A program made the translations under genes and the position numbers. The notes under the pieces are model-generated. The model searched no databases. It was not told the origin of the DNA and was given only the letters and a program-made list of their open reading frames with translations. From Allomesorhizobium camelthorni (lineage in GTDB: Bacteria > Pseudomonadota > Alphaproteobacteria > Rhizobiales > Rhizobiaceae), in contig NZ_JAAKZF010000043.1 in assembly GCF_011045125.1 (NCBI RefSeq), positions 1 to 47,250 of the forward strand: a stretch of 47,250 nt of DNA, read 5' to 3'. Shown in pieces: positions 36,389 to 46,066 of the stretch; the first letter of the stretch is position 1, and every line of letters begins with the position of its first letter.

Positions 36389-38539
36389 TTGTGTTTCGGT
36401 TTGACGGTGAGCTTCTCCACCCGGTCGCCTATCCGATCCATTCTAGCCGTTCCGCTTCTGCGGGAGAACGAGCTGATCGGCGTCTTTGTGATGGCGCGAG
36501 ATGAGCCGCAGCCTTTCGCCGATCCGGAAATCGCCTTAGTCACAACCTTTGCCGATCAGGCGGTGATCGCGATCGAGAACGTGCGGCTCTTCGATGAAGT
36601 TCAAGCGCGCAATCGGGAAGTCACTCAGGCGCTGGAACAGCAGCAGGCCACCAGCGAAATCCTCCGGGTGATCTCTACCTCGCCGACAGATGTGCAGCCA
36701 GTGTTCGAGGCGATCGTGCGAAGCGTGGTCTCGCTCTGCGACAGCCTGTTTGCGAACGTGTTCCGCTTCGATGGCGAGTTGCTCCATTACGTCGCCAGCC
36801 ACAATGTAGGCCCAAGTTACGTCGAGATGCTGCAGTCGAAGTACCCGATGCGGCCCGATGTGTCCCAGGTATCCGGACGAGTGATAATCACGAAGTCGGT
36901 GGTCCGGCTGGACGACGCGCTCGCCGATCCCGACTACGACCACCGGTTCGCCTTGGCCATGAAGTGGCGCAGGATGCTTGGCGTGCCGATGCTACGCCAG
37001 GGCGAGTTGCTTGGCGTGATTGTCGTTGGCTGGGCCGAGGCCGGCCCCATACCGAAAGGGCAGGAAGAACTGCTGATGCAGTTCGCGGATCAGGCTGTGA
37101 TCGCCATCGAGAACACGCGTCTGTTCGAGGAGGTGCAGGCAAAAACGCGGGATCTGGAGGAGGCCCTTGCGTTCCAAAAAGGCACCAGCGAGGTACTCGA
37201 GGTGATCGGCCGCTCGGCTTCAGACTCGCAGCCGGTCCTCGACGCGATAGTCGGGACCGCTGCCGATCTCTGCCGGGCGGAGGTCGCGATCGTTCGCCTT
37301 CTAAAGGAAGGCGGCCTCCACCACGCCGCGGCGTGGACCCGAAGTGATAGCACCCTCGCGGACTACTCGCGACAGAATCCGGTCCTGCCCATCGATCGAT
37401 CGACCGTCTCCGGACGCGTGGCCATCGAGGGTCGCGCAGTGCACATCCACAATATAGCGGCCGATGCCGAATATACTTTTCTGGATAGCCTGGGTGAAAG
37501 CGTGTCGGTCAGCTCCGCGCTCGGCGTACCGCTCCTCCAGGACGGAAAGGTTGCCGGGATCATCGTGCTTTTGCGCAAGACCGTCGATCCGTTCACCGAT
37601 CGGCAGATCGCGCTCGTCCAGACTTTCGCCGACCAGGCAGTCATCGGCATGGAAAACATGCGCCTCTTCCAGGAGGTGCAAGCGCGAACCGAGGAGCTGT
37701 CGCGTTCGCTCGAAGAGTTGAGAACCGCGCAGGACCGGCTAATCCAGACAGAAAAGCTTGCTTCGCTCGGCCAGCTGACCGCCGGAATTGCGCATGAAAT
37801 CAAGAACCCCCTCAACTTCGTCAACAATTTCTCAGCGCTGTCGATCGAATTAATCGAGGACTTGCGGCGAGCACTCGATGTCGCTGCAGTCGAAGACGTG
37901 GTGAACGCCGAGATCGAAGAGCTGGCCTCGATGCTCAAGAGCAATCTCGAAAAGGTCGTCCAGCATGGCAAGCGCGCCGACTCGATCGTCAAGAACATGC
38001 TTCTGCACTCGCGCCAGGGCTCCGGTGAACACCGGCCGGCCGACATCAACGCCATCGTTGAGGAGAGCCTGAACCTGGCCTATCACGGCGCGCGGGCCGA
38101 GAAGCAGGGGTTCAACATCACGCTGGAAAAATCCCTCGATCCGACGGCCGGGGAGATTGACCTTTATCCTCAAGAGATCACGCGCGTGCTCCTCAACCTG
38201 ATCTCCAATGGCTTCTACGCAACAACCAAGCGTGCTGCTTCCGAGCTCGGCAACAGCTACGAGCCGATCCTTGCCGCGGTGACAAGGAACCTCGGCGACA
38301 GCGTTGAGATTATCATCCGCGACAACGGCACCGGAATTCCGCCGGAGGTGAAGGAGAAGATGTTTAATCCCTTCTTCACGACCAAACCTGCGGTCGAGGG
38401 AACGGGGCTCGGCTTGTCACTCAGCCACGACATCATTGTCAAGCAGCATGCCGGCTCAATCGAGATCGATTCCGAACCGGGACGCTGTACCGAGTTTCGC
38501 ATTCGGCTGCCGCGGAATGCTGCAGTCGCGGCAAGGTGA
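36389..38539 (+). CDS. multi-GAF sensor histidine kinase, damaged 5' end
   Basis: Up to 716 residues in this frame: a GAF remnant (about 14-60), two full GAF domains (about 100-240 and 270-425), HisKA with His469 in [15 protein letters not shown], and HATPase_c with [34 protein letters not shown] and [12 protein letters not shown]. No membrane segment, so a cytoplasmic sensor. The true N-terminus is lost: the start of the first GAF ([16 protein letters not shown]) lies in another frame at about 36310-36420, and about 60 residues of that domain are missing. A start at the ATG at 36490 is possible. The two receivers downstream are probably its partners. Whether the shortened kinase still works is unknown. 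Confidence 0.7.
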   Translation: MCFGLTVSFSTRSPIRSILAVPLLRENELIGVFVMARDEPQPFADPEIALVTTFADQAVIAIENVRLFDEVQARNREVTQALEQQQATSEILRVISTSPTDVQPVFEAIVRSVVSLCDSLFANVFRFDGELLHYVASHNVGPSYVEMLQSKYPMRPDVSQVSGRVIITKSVVRLDDALADPDYDHRFALAMKWRRMLGVPMLRQGELLGVIVVGWAEAGPIPKGQEELLMQFADQAVIAIENTRLFEEVQAKTRDLEEALAFQKGTSEVLEVIGRSASDSQPVLDAIVGTAADLCRAEVAIVRLLKEGGLHHAAAWTRSDSTLADYSRQNPVLPIDRSTVSGRVAIEGRAVHIHNIAADAEYTFLDSLGESVSVSSALGVPLLQDGKVAGIIVLLRKTVDPFTDRQIALVQTFADQAVIGMENMRLFQEVQARTEELSRSLEELRTAQDRLIQTEKLASLGQLTAGIAHEIKNPLNFVNNFSALSIELIEDLRRALDVAAVEDVVNAEIEELASMLKSNLEKVVQHGKRADSIVKNMLLHSRQGSGEHRPADINAIVEESLNLAYHGARAEKQGFNITLEKSLDPTAGEIDLYPQEITRVLLNLISNGFYATTKRAASELGNSYEPILAAVTRNLGDSVEIIIRDNGTGIPPEVKEKMFNPFFTTKPAVEGTGLGLSLSHDIIVKQHAGSIEIDSEPGRCTEFRIRLPRNAAVAAR

Positions 38540-38543
38540 AGTC

Positions 38544-38933
38544 ATGAGCCTTCTCATCTTGGTGGTCGACGACGAGCCCGATATCGAACTGCTTTTCCGC
38601 CAGCAGTTCCGCCGCGATCTGCGCGCTGGCCGCTTCGTGATGGAGTTCGCTCAATCGGCGTCCTCCGCACTCGAGCGCATCGCCGATGCGGCCGACGTCA
38701 CGCTCATCCTGATACTGTCCGATGTAAATATGCCTGGGATGAGCGGTCTCGAATTGCTGCCGAAGGCGAGGCGCATACGGCCCGACGTTCCCGTGATCAT
38801 GATCACCGCCTATGGTGATGAGGATACCACGCGTAAAGCCCTGGAGAGCGGTGCAGAGGCGCTGCTCACGAAGCCGATCGACTTTGTAACTCTGCGGGAA
38901 GAGATCGAGACGCGGATCGAGCGCGTGGTATGA
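38544..38933 (+). CDS. single-domain response regulator
   Basis: A 129-residue receiver domain without output. DDEPD at the N-terminus, phospho-acceptor Asp in LSDVNMPGM, Thr in MITAYGDED and Lys in LTKPID are all present. It begins four bases after the kinase stop and overlaps the next gene by four bases, so it is part of one operon. Likely a phosphate-relay or protein-interaction partner. Confidence 0.88.
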   Translation: MSLLILVVDDEPDIELLFRQQFRRDLRAGRFVMEFAQSASSALERIADAADVTLILILSDVNMPGMSGLELLPKARRIRPDVPVIMITAYGDEDTTRKALESGAEALLTKPIDFVTLREEIETRIERVV

Positions 38934-40176
38934 GCACCAGCATACTCGTTGTAGACGACGAACCGGACCTGGAGGCCCTCCTTGTTCAGAAGTTCCGGAA
39001 GCAGATCCGCGACGGCTCGATGCAATTTTTGTTTGCCCGCGACGGGGTCGACGCTTTGGCGGTGCTCGGAGCCAATGAGGACGTGGACATGGTGCTGAGC
39101 GACATCAACATGCCGCGCATGGACGGATTGTCGCTTCTGGCGGAGCTTCAAGAGAGGGACCAGGACCTCTCGACCATCATCGTCTCCGCCTATAGCGACA
39201 TGGCAAATATTCGCACAGCGATGAACCGCGGCGCGTATGATTTCGTGACGAAGCCGATCGATTTCCCCGACCTGGAGGCAACGATCCTGAAGACGATCCG
39301 CCACGTGGAGGCCTGCGCGAAACGCAGCGCCGGCAATCCGCGGCAGAGCAGGCGCGCGCGTCACTTGCCCGCTACTTTTCGCCCAATCTCGCAGAGCGTC
39401 TGGCCAGTAGCGTCGATGCCCCCGACCTGGGCGGCAAGCGTCGGGAAGTTGCCTCGCTCTTTACCGATCTGACGGGTTTTACCACGCTTGCCGAAACAAT
39501 TGAGCCGAACGTGCTCGGGCAGCTCCTCAATGACTACCTCGTTGGGATGACCGACATCGTGTTTGCCCACGATGGTACGGTCGCAAAAATCATCGGCGAC
39601 GCTCTCCACGTCCTTTTCGGAGCTCCTTCCGATCAGCCGGACCATGCCGGTCGCGCGGTTGCCTGTTCGCTTGCGCTTGATGCGTTCGCTTGGTCCTTTC
39701 GTGAGCACTGGAACAGCAAAAGAATACCGGTCGGCACGACCCGTATTGGTGCACATGCCGGCACGGCCGTCGTCGGCAATTTCGGGGGAGGAAGGTTTTT
39801 CGACTACAGCGCCTACGGCGATACAATCAATGTCGCCGCACGCCTGGAAGCGGCTAACAAAACTCTGGGAACCCGCATCTGTGTGAGCGGAAGCCTCGCC
39901 GCGAAAGCACAGGATTTCTGCGGCCGGCCGGTGGGTGACCTCCTTCTCAGAGGACGGGTCGAGCCAATCCGCGCTTTCGAGCCGCTTGTCGCCGAAACAT
40001 GCGCCAGCGCAGAGACGCAGGCCTACATCGAGGCTTTCGAAAAGCTTGAGGCTGGCGATCCCGGTGCGTTTGCATCGTTCGCCGCGCTGGTTGGCCGCAA
40101 CCCGGAAGATCGTCTTGCCGCCTTTCATCTGAAGCGCCTACTGAATGGCGAAGCCAGTACGACAATCGCCCTTTGA
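38930..40176 (+). pseudogene. receiver plus class III adenylate/guanylate cyclase, one-base frameshift
   Basis: The receiver (residues 1-130, [20 protein letters not shown]) runs on as KRSAGNPRQ, but the other frame reads [20 protein letters not shown] and then a full class III nucleotide cyclase: [12 protein letters not shown] and IIGDALHVLFG carry the two metal Asp, and YSAYGDTINVAARLEAANK is the usual central motif. A missing C in GAGGCCTGCGCGAA (about 39311-39316) restores an unbroken linker ([18 protein letters not shown]) and a protein of about 415 residues. As it stands the cyclase would need reinitiation or slippage. The enzyme would make cAMP or cGMP in response to the kinase. Confidence 0.7.
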
Positions 40177-40540
40177 AATGGCGGCCGGAATCTCAGGGCT
40201 TACGGCGGAGTAATCATTGGAGGCGCGGCCAATACCAGGCGCCGTGGTGGCAACGACCGCTTTGAAAAGGCACCGGCAACGTCTTTTCTTGGCGCAACCT
40301 CGCCGTGGAGTTGACACCAGCGACGTCCGCTTCTGGAGAACTGGAGAGGCCGGCGGAATGACCGAGATGGGGCGCGTAGCCGACCGGCAGTTCTGGGAGC
40401 CGGGAGCAGTTTTCAGCGAGTAAGCGAATGAAGCCGAAGAACTAACCGCAAATGGGCGTCGGGTGGCGCAATGAGCGAAAGAAGCGGGCAGTCCCGAGGA
40501 ACTGGCGCGCTATCAACGGGCGTTGCCTAGTTGGCAGGCA
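40177..40540. other. gene-free stretch
   Basis: No supported gene between the cyclase and the small proline-rich gene. Short frames here lack family resemblance. Confidence 0.35.
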
Positions 40541-40699
40541 TCACCCGCCGGGAAGGTCCGGGGGGTCAGGTGACGGATCCGGGTCGGGTTCAAACGACGG
40601 GCCTGGACCAAGCGGCACCGGCTTATCGGGCACCTCGTTGTGTTCCTCAGGCTGATGATCCTGTTCTTTCTTTGGCATAGGCTTTTTGCGATCAGACAT
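40541..40699 (-). CDS. 52-residue Pro/Asp-rich small protein
   Basis: Too short for most gene finders. On the minus strand AAGGAG stands ten bases before an ATG (complement of 40697-40699). The protein opens MSDRKKPMPKKEQDHQPEEH and ends with a Pro-Asp repeat (EPDPDPSPDPPDLPGG). It has a basic start, an acidic proline-rich end, no membrane segment and no cysteine. The strong ribosome site and clear domain bias argue for a real gene. Function unknown; similar small Pro-rich proteins are common and poorly studied in rhizobia. Confidence 0.65.
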   Translation of the reverse strand: MSDRKKPMPKKEQDHQPEEHNEVPDKPVPLGPGPSFEPDPDPSPDPPDLPGG

Positions 40700-40800
40700 C
40701 AGAAATCTCCTTGCGGCAGGAACCTATGGTGGAGCCTGGTTGTTCCGAAAAAGGGGCGGAGTGAGTCACAAGAACGCCGATCGCCAGTTACGGAGCAGGG

Positions 40801-41238
40801 ATGCAACAGACGATCGTAAGAGTGATCTGCGCCGTCGGCCAGTCGGGACAAATGGGCCTCAAAGGGCATTTACCTTGGGAAGGTGATCGATCACCGGAGT
40901 ACAAGGCTGACGTCGCCCGGTTCTTCGAAATCACGAGAGGCCATGTGCTGGCCGCAGGGCCCAAAACTCTCTCCAGCGTTCCAGCGTTTGCGCGATCGGA
41001 TCGCAACCTCTTCGTCTTGCGCTCGAGCATAGGCCCGGAGGAACTGTTCAAGCGCTTTGCAGGCCGCATCGTCTTTATTGGCGGCGGTCCGTCTGTCTGG
41101 GATGTTTATGCGCCGTTTGTCAGCCATTGGGATATCACGCGCTTGCCTTACGACGGTCCCGCCGACCGCTGGTTCGACCCTCAATGGCTTACACCCAAGT
41201 CCTCGACAGCATCGTTGGGCAGCAGTTCGTCAAAGTAG
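40801..41238 (+). CDS. dihydrofolate reductase-like protein
   Basis: A 145-residue DHFR-family protein. GQMGLKGHLPWEGDRSPEYK is the N-terminal strand-loop with the Pro-Trp motif, and GRIVFIGGGPSVWDVYAPF the nucleotide-binding glycine stretch. The family core ends with DITRLPYDGPADRWFDPQWL (about residue 131); the last 14 residues (TPKSSTASLGSSSSK) are unrelated and antisense to another degraded gene, so the true C-terminus may be missing. The active-site acid and substrate loop look intact, so reduction of dihydrofolate or a related pterin is possible. Confidence 0.65.
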   Translation: MQQTIVRVICAVGQSGQMGLKGHLPWEGDRSPEYKADVARFFEITRGHVLAAGPKTLSSVPAFARSDRNLFVLRSSIGPEELFKRFAGRIVFIGGGPSVWDVYAPFVSHWDITRLPYDGPADRWFDPQWLTPKSSTASLGSSSSK

Positions 41239-41373
41239 GCCCGAACCTCCGCCGCATATTTTGGCTCGGCATGGCGGGCATCAAAATAAAGCCATGTGCT
41301 CACCGCCTCGACTGCATCCGGCCAGAACACGACATGCGCCGCGATGCGGTCGATCGCCGCGCGCAGATCCGCG

Positions 41374-41550
41374 AAGGAGCTGGACAATGCGGGCCTGCTC
41401 GGCCGGGAACAACTCGTTCCAGAGCAGGTCGAAATTGACGAGCGCGTCGCGTACCTCGGCTTCGGTGATTCCGCAGTCCTCTGCGCGCGCCGCGGTCCAA
41501 GTCTTCACGATGATCTCGAGTGAGTCCAGCAGGATCTGCAGTTGGTCCAG
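41374..41550 (-). pseudogene. C-terminal fragment of a serine recombinase
   Basis: Reads ALVNFDLLWNELFPAEQARI followed by VQLL. That stretch (WxELFPAEQARIVxLL) is the hallmark of the C-terminal part of large serine recombinases. No catalytic domain is present. It is joined directly to methyltransferase sequence at about 41547. Confidence 0.55.
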
Positions 41551-41736
41551 TCCGCCACATCCTTGCCGCGCCAGACTAGCTGCGGATCGAGATCGGGATT
41601 GCACCGCTCATACGCCACCTGGACCGGCGTCTTCATCTCGGGCTGCACGAAGGCTTCGAGCTTCGCCGCCGGCGCATTCTTCCGGCTCGCCTCGTCATTG
41701 GTAAGCGTCTCGACCGTCAGGGGGCATCTTGGCCAT
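41547..41736 (-). pseudogene. N-terminal fragment of a type III-like Mod DNA methyltransferase
   Basis: After the ATG at 41736 (TGATG overlap with the nuclease stop) the natural frame reads MAKMP, shifts by one base in the C run, then gives LTVETLTNDEASRKNAPAAK and YERCNPDLDPQLVWRGKD. This matches the start of type III Mod-like methyltransferases (typically xxNPDLDPQLVWRGKDEQDW). The gene stops there, before the catalytic motifs, and turns into recombinase sequence. Confidence 0.6.
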
Positions 41737-42635
41737 CAATTTCTGTTCATAGGGGCAAGGAAGTGGCTGATCTGGTGTTTCTTCAGAAGCACGCTGATCT
41801 CGCCGGGTAGAGCCTCCTCGGTGACGAGCATCGCATCGACGAAGCGATCGTCGCGAATGTCCATCGCCTGAAGAACCGCTCGGTACTTGATGCACTGGAA
41901 GACGCCGCGGCGGAGATCAACGAGATTAGAGTCTCGCGACTTGACTTCCACTGCCACCACGCCATCTCCGGTTCGGAAGAGGACATCAACGCGATCAGCG
42001 GAATCCAGGACGAACTCTGTCACTGCGACTGCACTTGCGAACTTCTGGCGTACCCGTCCCGGATTGGCATGGACCCACAGTCTCAGCGCCTTGTGGTGCG
42101 GGCCTTCGCCAGTCCGTCCATGGTGGATACCGTCGTTCTCGGTTCCAGCTTTCCGTCGCTGTCTCTCCTGCTCGACCTGCTGCTCGTCGAGCGCTTCATT
42201 GTAAGCCAATTGAAAAAGACGGCACCACTCCGACTCCGGCGTCGCATAGACTTCTCCAGCCGCCATATTGAAGACACGTCGCCAGAGTTTAGGGTATCGA
42301 CCCTTCGCACCTTCCTGCCTGAGCAGCGGCTGATTGTATCGGTCGGCCAGATAGCTACCGGCTCCGTCGCTCGGTAGTTCTGTCGCCCGCTCAACAAGCA
42401 ATACGTTCAGCAACGGAACAGCAGGGTAGACCTCCAGCAGTTTGTCTATCATTGCCCCGGCGGTGTACCCTGTCCGACCCGCTCGGGCTAACCTCTCGAA
42501 CCCCACTTCTTCCTCGAGGCGTCGCCTAGCTTCTCCGTAGGTGAGGGATGCATTGTCAAGCGCTGCGGCAGCGAGCCATCGCATCATGGCCTTTGTAGCC
42601 GTGTCCGAGCTCAGGTTTTCGTTTGTCTGCTTCAC
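41736..42635 (-). CDS. PD-(D/E)XK-type nuclease-like protein of a restriction operon
   Basis: A 299-residue protein from the GTG at 42635 (GGGGGGAT upstream). The C-terminal third has RVDVLFRTGDGVVAVEVKSR, where Asp and Glu-x-Lys fit a PD-(D/E)XK active site, and ends with KKHQISHFLAPMNRN. The N-terminal 150 residues are unknown. It overlaps the Res C-terminal relic by about 80 bases and its stop is coupled (TGATG) to the Mod relic, so it belonged to a type III-like restriction operon. It alone looks intact. Function in isolation unknown. Confidence 0.6.
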   Translation of the reverse strand: MKQTNENLSSDTATKAMMRWLAAAALDNASLTYGEARRRLEEEVGFERLARAGRTGYTAGAMIDKLLEVYPAVPLLNVLLVERATELPSDGAGSYLADRYNQPLLRQEGAKGRYPKLWRRVFNMAAGEVYATPESEWCRLFQLAYNEALDEQQVEQERQRRKAGTENDGIHHGRTGEGPHHKALRLWVHANPGRVRQKFASAVAVTEFVLDSADRVDVLFRTGDGVVAVEVKSRDSNLVDLRRGVFQCIKYRAVLQAMDIRDDRFVDAMLVTEEALPGEISVLLKKHQISHFLAPMNRN

Positions 42636-42895
42636 GCCATATCCCCCCAACCCTGTCCAACCATGCCTCGACCTTGGCAGCGAACTCTGACGCAATCGTC
42701 CAGACGTCCTTGAACTCCTTGTAATTCCAGCGACCATGAGCGCCAAGCGCATTGACGCCTGGCACCCATAGCGTGCGCATGGTTTCGGCTTCCTTGTCGT
42801 CCCCGTCCCGCGCGCCCTGGATCTCAACCACGAGGTTGAGCGGATCGTCAGGACCACACCATCGTCGATGCGCAGGATGAAATCCGGCCGATAGC
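42556..42895 (-). pseudogene. C-terminal relic of a type III-like restriction Res subunit
   Basis: Reads YRPDFILRIDDG, then after a one-base frameshift near 42845 DPLNLVVEIQGARDGDDKEA and LWVPGVNALGAHGRWNYKEF. These are the usual C-terminal nuclease-domain landmarks of type III-like Res proteins (RPDFIhRhDDG and VEIKGxR). The helicase and remaining parts are missing upstream (above about 42900), so it cannot work. Confidence 0.65.
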
Positions 42896-43087
42896 GCCTT
42901 GCCTCTTCTCGACGAAGTTTTGCACTTCGAATTGGTTACGAGAACTACGTCAGCTTATGGGCTCGGACAGTACCGCCGTGAACGGCCAAGATTGGGCGCA
43001 AAGCTGACGGCCGCGAAAACGATTGCCAAAGTCTGAAATGACTCTTCTTAGTCGGCGCGCCCGCACATACAGCCAAATCCGCATGCG

Positions 43088-44008
43088 CTACGGCCGCTTG
43101 ATGGCGGCGGACTTGCGCGAATAACGCGTCTGGTGGGCAACCTCAATGAGCCAATCACGGACGCGTTGGACGGGGCGAGATAGCTGAGTTCTGTCGGGAA
43201 CCAATAGGTAATAGCCGTCGCGGCTTGGCATTTCCGGCTGCGGAAGACGGACCAGCGCACCGGTGGCAAGATGGGCCGCACAGGTCGCATCGTCACCCAT
43301 CGCAAGTCCGAGACCGCGAACCGCCGCCTCAAGGCATAAATGCGACCGGTTGAAGAACAGATGGCCGGCCGCATCGTCGAGCGATAAGCCGAGTGTCTCG
43401 AAGGAACGCCGCCACCAGTAGAGACCGCGTTCGTGGATAAGCCGATTGCTTGTGAAGATCCCCAGGTCTTCCAGCTTTGTTCCTGCTCCGAACAACGCCG
43501 GTGAGGCTACCGGGAAAACGATCGGATCAAGAAAGCGCTCAGTCTTGAACCCCGTACACTGGACCGCACCCCAGCTTACAGCGAGGTCCGCGTCGCCAAG
43601 CACCGAGCGTGGTGGGTCCGGACGTACGCGAACATCGAGATGGACATTGAGAGCGTCCAGAACATCTTCGGTCAGAAGCGGCATCAGCCAACTCACGGCC
43701 AGATCGGATTCGATATCCAGAACGACCGTGCTGCGCACAAAGCCGCGTCGAAGCCGGCCCGCGCCGATCTCAAGCGAAGACAGAGACTCACCCACCGTCT
43801 TGGCGAACAAGGCTCCTTCCCCGGTGAGCACGACGTGGCGCGCGTGTCGTTCGAACAGGGCTGTCCCGAGTTCCGCCTCGAGATTGCGCACATGGCGGCT
43901 TACCGCGGCATGGCTTACCCTCAACTCCTCCGCTGCGCCCACGAAGCTGCCCTGCCGCGCAGCGGCATCGAAAGCGCGTAATGCATTGAGATTGGGCAGC
44001 CTGCGCAT
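43088..44008 (-). CDS. LysR-family regulator (GcvA type)
   Basis: A 306-residue LysR protein beginning MRRLPNLNALRAFDAAARQG, the GcvA-type N-terminal helix-turn-helix, with SHAAVSRHVRNLEAELG. The substrate domain follows (about 95-295). It faces the MFS gene across 115 bases, the layout of a regulator controlling its neighbour exporter. Intact. Confidence 0.88.
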   Translation of the reverse strand: MRRLPNLNALRAFDAAARQGSFVGAAEELRVSHAAVSRHVRNLEAELGTALFERHARHVVLTGEGALFAKTVGESLSSLEIGAGRLRRGFVRSTVVLDIESDLAVSWLMPLLTEDVLDALNVHLDVRVRPDPPRSVLGDADLAVSWGAVQCTGFKTERFLDPIVFPVASPALFGAGTKLEDLGIFTSNRLIHERGLYWWRRSFETLGLSLDDAAGHLFFNRSHLCLEAAVRGLGLAMGDDATCAAHLATGALVRLPQPEMPSRDGYYLLVPDRTQLSRPVQRVRDWLIEVAHQTRYSRKSAAIKRP

Positions 44009-44123
44009 CGCTCTAGCGTAACCAAAACGTAGCCTAGAGCAATAAATAATCGTTTGAGCGTGATTTGAATCTGCGGCCTAAAGGGTCTCCGAGAAAAGAG
44101 GCTGACTTCTTGGCTAGCACCCG

Positions 44124-45269
44124 ATGAAACCAAACAATGTAATAGCCGCACTGATCGCCGGCGTGCTGATCTATGGGCTCGCTATGGGTACGACATACCC
44201 GCTGCTCGGTGTCGTTCTCTCCCATAAGGTGACCGGCACGCTGAACGGATTGAACGCCGGAGCGACGGGCCTGGGTCTATTGCTGGGCGTTTTGGCAATG
44301 CCGAGCGTCTCGCGGCGGATTGGCACCGGTATGACGATGCTGATCGGGGTCGCCACCATGGCGACGTCGCTGACCGCGCTTGCGCTCACGCGGGATTTCT
44401 GGCTCATCTTCGCCGCCCGCCTTGCGCTCGGCGTGGGGGCAAACTTCATGTTCGTGATCGTCGAAACGGCCTTGAACGTTTTCTCCCCATCCGACCGCCG
44501 CGGACGGATCATGGGCCTTTACAGTGCCGCTGTCGCCTTCGGTTTCGTCACCGGTCCGGCTATCGTGGCAGCTGCTCCCGATGCGCCGCTGCCGGTGCTG
44601 CTAGGGTGCGCGGGAGTGGCGGCGCTTGCGCTGTTGCCGCTCAGCCGGGTGCGCCGCCCGATCGACGCCGAGGTGAGGACCGCGCCAGCACGGCGGATGG
44701 GCTCCGCTGTCTTGGCGTTCCCCTTTCCTTTTGCAATTCTGTTCATTGCTTCGGCCATCGACGCGGTGGCGATCAGCCTCTTACCGATCATCACCCTGGA
44801 CCAGGGATTTCCGATCACCGAAGGTGCGCTCTTCGTGACGGTATTCCACATCGGGCTGCTCGCAGGCCAACCGCTTGTCGGCACGGCACTCGACGTGGTC
44901 GGTCGCCAGCGCACAGTCGTCGTCTGCTGTGCACTCTCGCTCGCATGCACGTTGCTGCTAGCATTCTCCGGACAGTTCACGTTCTGGGCCGCGGCCGGGA
45001 TCATGTTCGTGTGGGGCGGCGCAAATTATGGGCTTTACACGGCTGGCCTGGCACTGATCGGCGATCGGTTCACAGGCGAAAGCTTGACAATCGCCACCGC
45101 TGCCTTTGCGGCCGTCTATGCCGTCGCTTCAACCTTTGCGCCCCTGACCGCCGGGAGCGCGACCGATCTAATAGGCGCAACGGGCTTTTACCTACTGATC
45201 GCGGGCATCTATCTAGCGGCCGTACTCGTCGGTTCTATTGCCTTCCAACCTCTCGAGCCGACGGTATAG
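44124..45269 (+). CDS. MFS transporter
   Basis: A 381-residue major facilitator with about 12 membrane segments. LIYGLAMGTTYPLLGVVLSH opens it, with FSPSDRRGRIMGLYSAAVAF as the loop after segment 3 and DVVGRQRTVVVCCALSLACT later. The family is often an efflux system for sugars, drugs or siderophores; substrate not readable. Divergent from the LysR gene, which probably controls it. Intact. Confidence 0.85.
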   Translation: MKPNNVIAALIAGVLIYGLAMGTTYPLLGVVLSHKVTGTLNGLNAGATGLGLLLGVLAMPSVSRRIGTGMTMLIGVATMATSLTALALTRDFWLIFAARLALGVGANFMFVIVETALNVFSPSDRRGRIMGLYSAAVAFGFVTGPAIVAAAPDAPLPVLLGCAGVAALALLPLSRVRRPIDAEVRTAPARRMGSAVLAFPFPFAILFIASAIDAVAISLLPIITLDQGFPITEGALFVTVFHIGLLAGQPLVGTALDVVGRQRTVVVCCALSLACTLLLAFSGQFTFWAAAGIMFVWGGANYGLYTAGLALIGDRFTGESLTIATAAFAAVYAVASTFAPLTAGSATDLIGATGFYLLIAGIYLAAVLVGSIAFQPLEPTV

Positions 45270-45357
45270 TGTGAATGCGCGCCGAATGCGGATGGCCTGA
45301 CCTCACGCGATGCCGTCGTTAACTTGTAGGTACGCACCGCTCCGAAAGGCGCAAAAA

Positions 45358-46066
45358 ATGTCGAACGGATGGGACGAGTCGGGGGAAGCCTGGATCGCGG
45401 CAATGGGAAGCCGAGGCGATTACACCCGGGAACATGTTCTTGACGCGCCGATGATGGCCAGGGTGCGTGGTCGCGGGTTCGAGTTCGCTCTCGACGTCGG
45501 CTGCGGCGAGGTTCTGCCGGATGATGCAGGACTGCGGCATTCCTACCGTGGGTATCGACCCGACCGCCGCGCTGATCGGGCATGCCCGGTCGCTCGACCC
45601 AGAAGGGGATTACCGGATCGGCCGGGTGGAAGCACTCGAATTTCCGGACGAGTCCTTCGATCTGGTGGTGAGTTATCTATCCCTCGTCGACATTCCGGAC
45701 GCCGAAACGGCTATAGCTGAGATGGCAAGAGTCCTGCGGCCCGGCGGAGCCCTTCTGATCGCCAATCTGAACAGCTTCAACACGGCTGTGGTCGGTGGAG
45801 GGTGGCAGCGAAGCGCCGACGGCGAGATGCGCTACTGCATCGACCGCTATCTGGAGGAACGTTCGGAATGGCTCGCCTGGCGTGGCATCCGCATCCCCAA
45901 CTGGCACCGCCCGTTGAGCCGCTACATGTCGCTGCTGCTTGCCCAAGGGATGATCCTTCGCCATTTCGACGAGCCGCCGCCCCTTGGTGGCGATCCCGAA
46001 AAGGAGGCGCGCTATAGGCGCATCCCTTACGCATTGCTGATGGAATGGGAGAAGCCGAGGACCTAG
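45358..46066 (+). pseudogene. class I SAM methyltransferase, frameshifted
   Basis: Opens MSNGWDESGEAWIAAMGSRG; ALDVGCGEVL is the SAM-binding GxGxG-type motif but the frame goes wrong right after it. The other frame gives RFCRMMQDCGIPTVGIDPTA, LVVSYLSLVDIPDAETAI and MARVLRPGGALLIANLNS. A deletion of two or five bases near 45512-45520 (GGCGAGGTTCTG) explains this. The 3' end ends EKPRT with a TAG whose G is the first base of the IS630 element. So the gene is broken twice. A near-identical 141-base piece of it lies at 32008-32148. Confidence 0.75.

Noticed and set aside
38930-39472. A programmed frameshift joining receiver and cyclase
   Set aside because: No slippery heptamer or strong hairpin seen at about 39313; a simple deletion or error is more likely.
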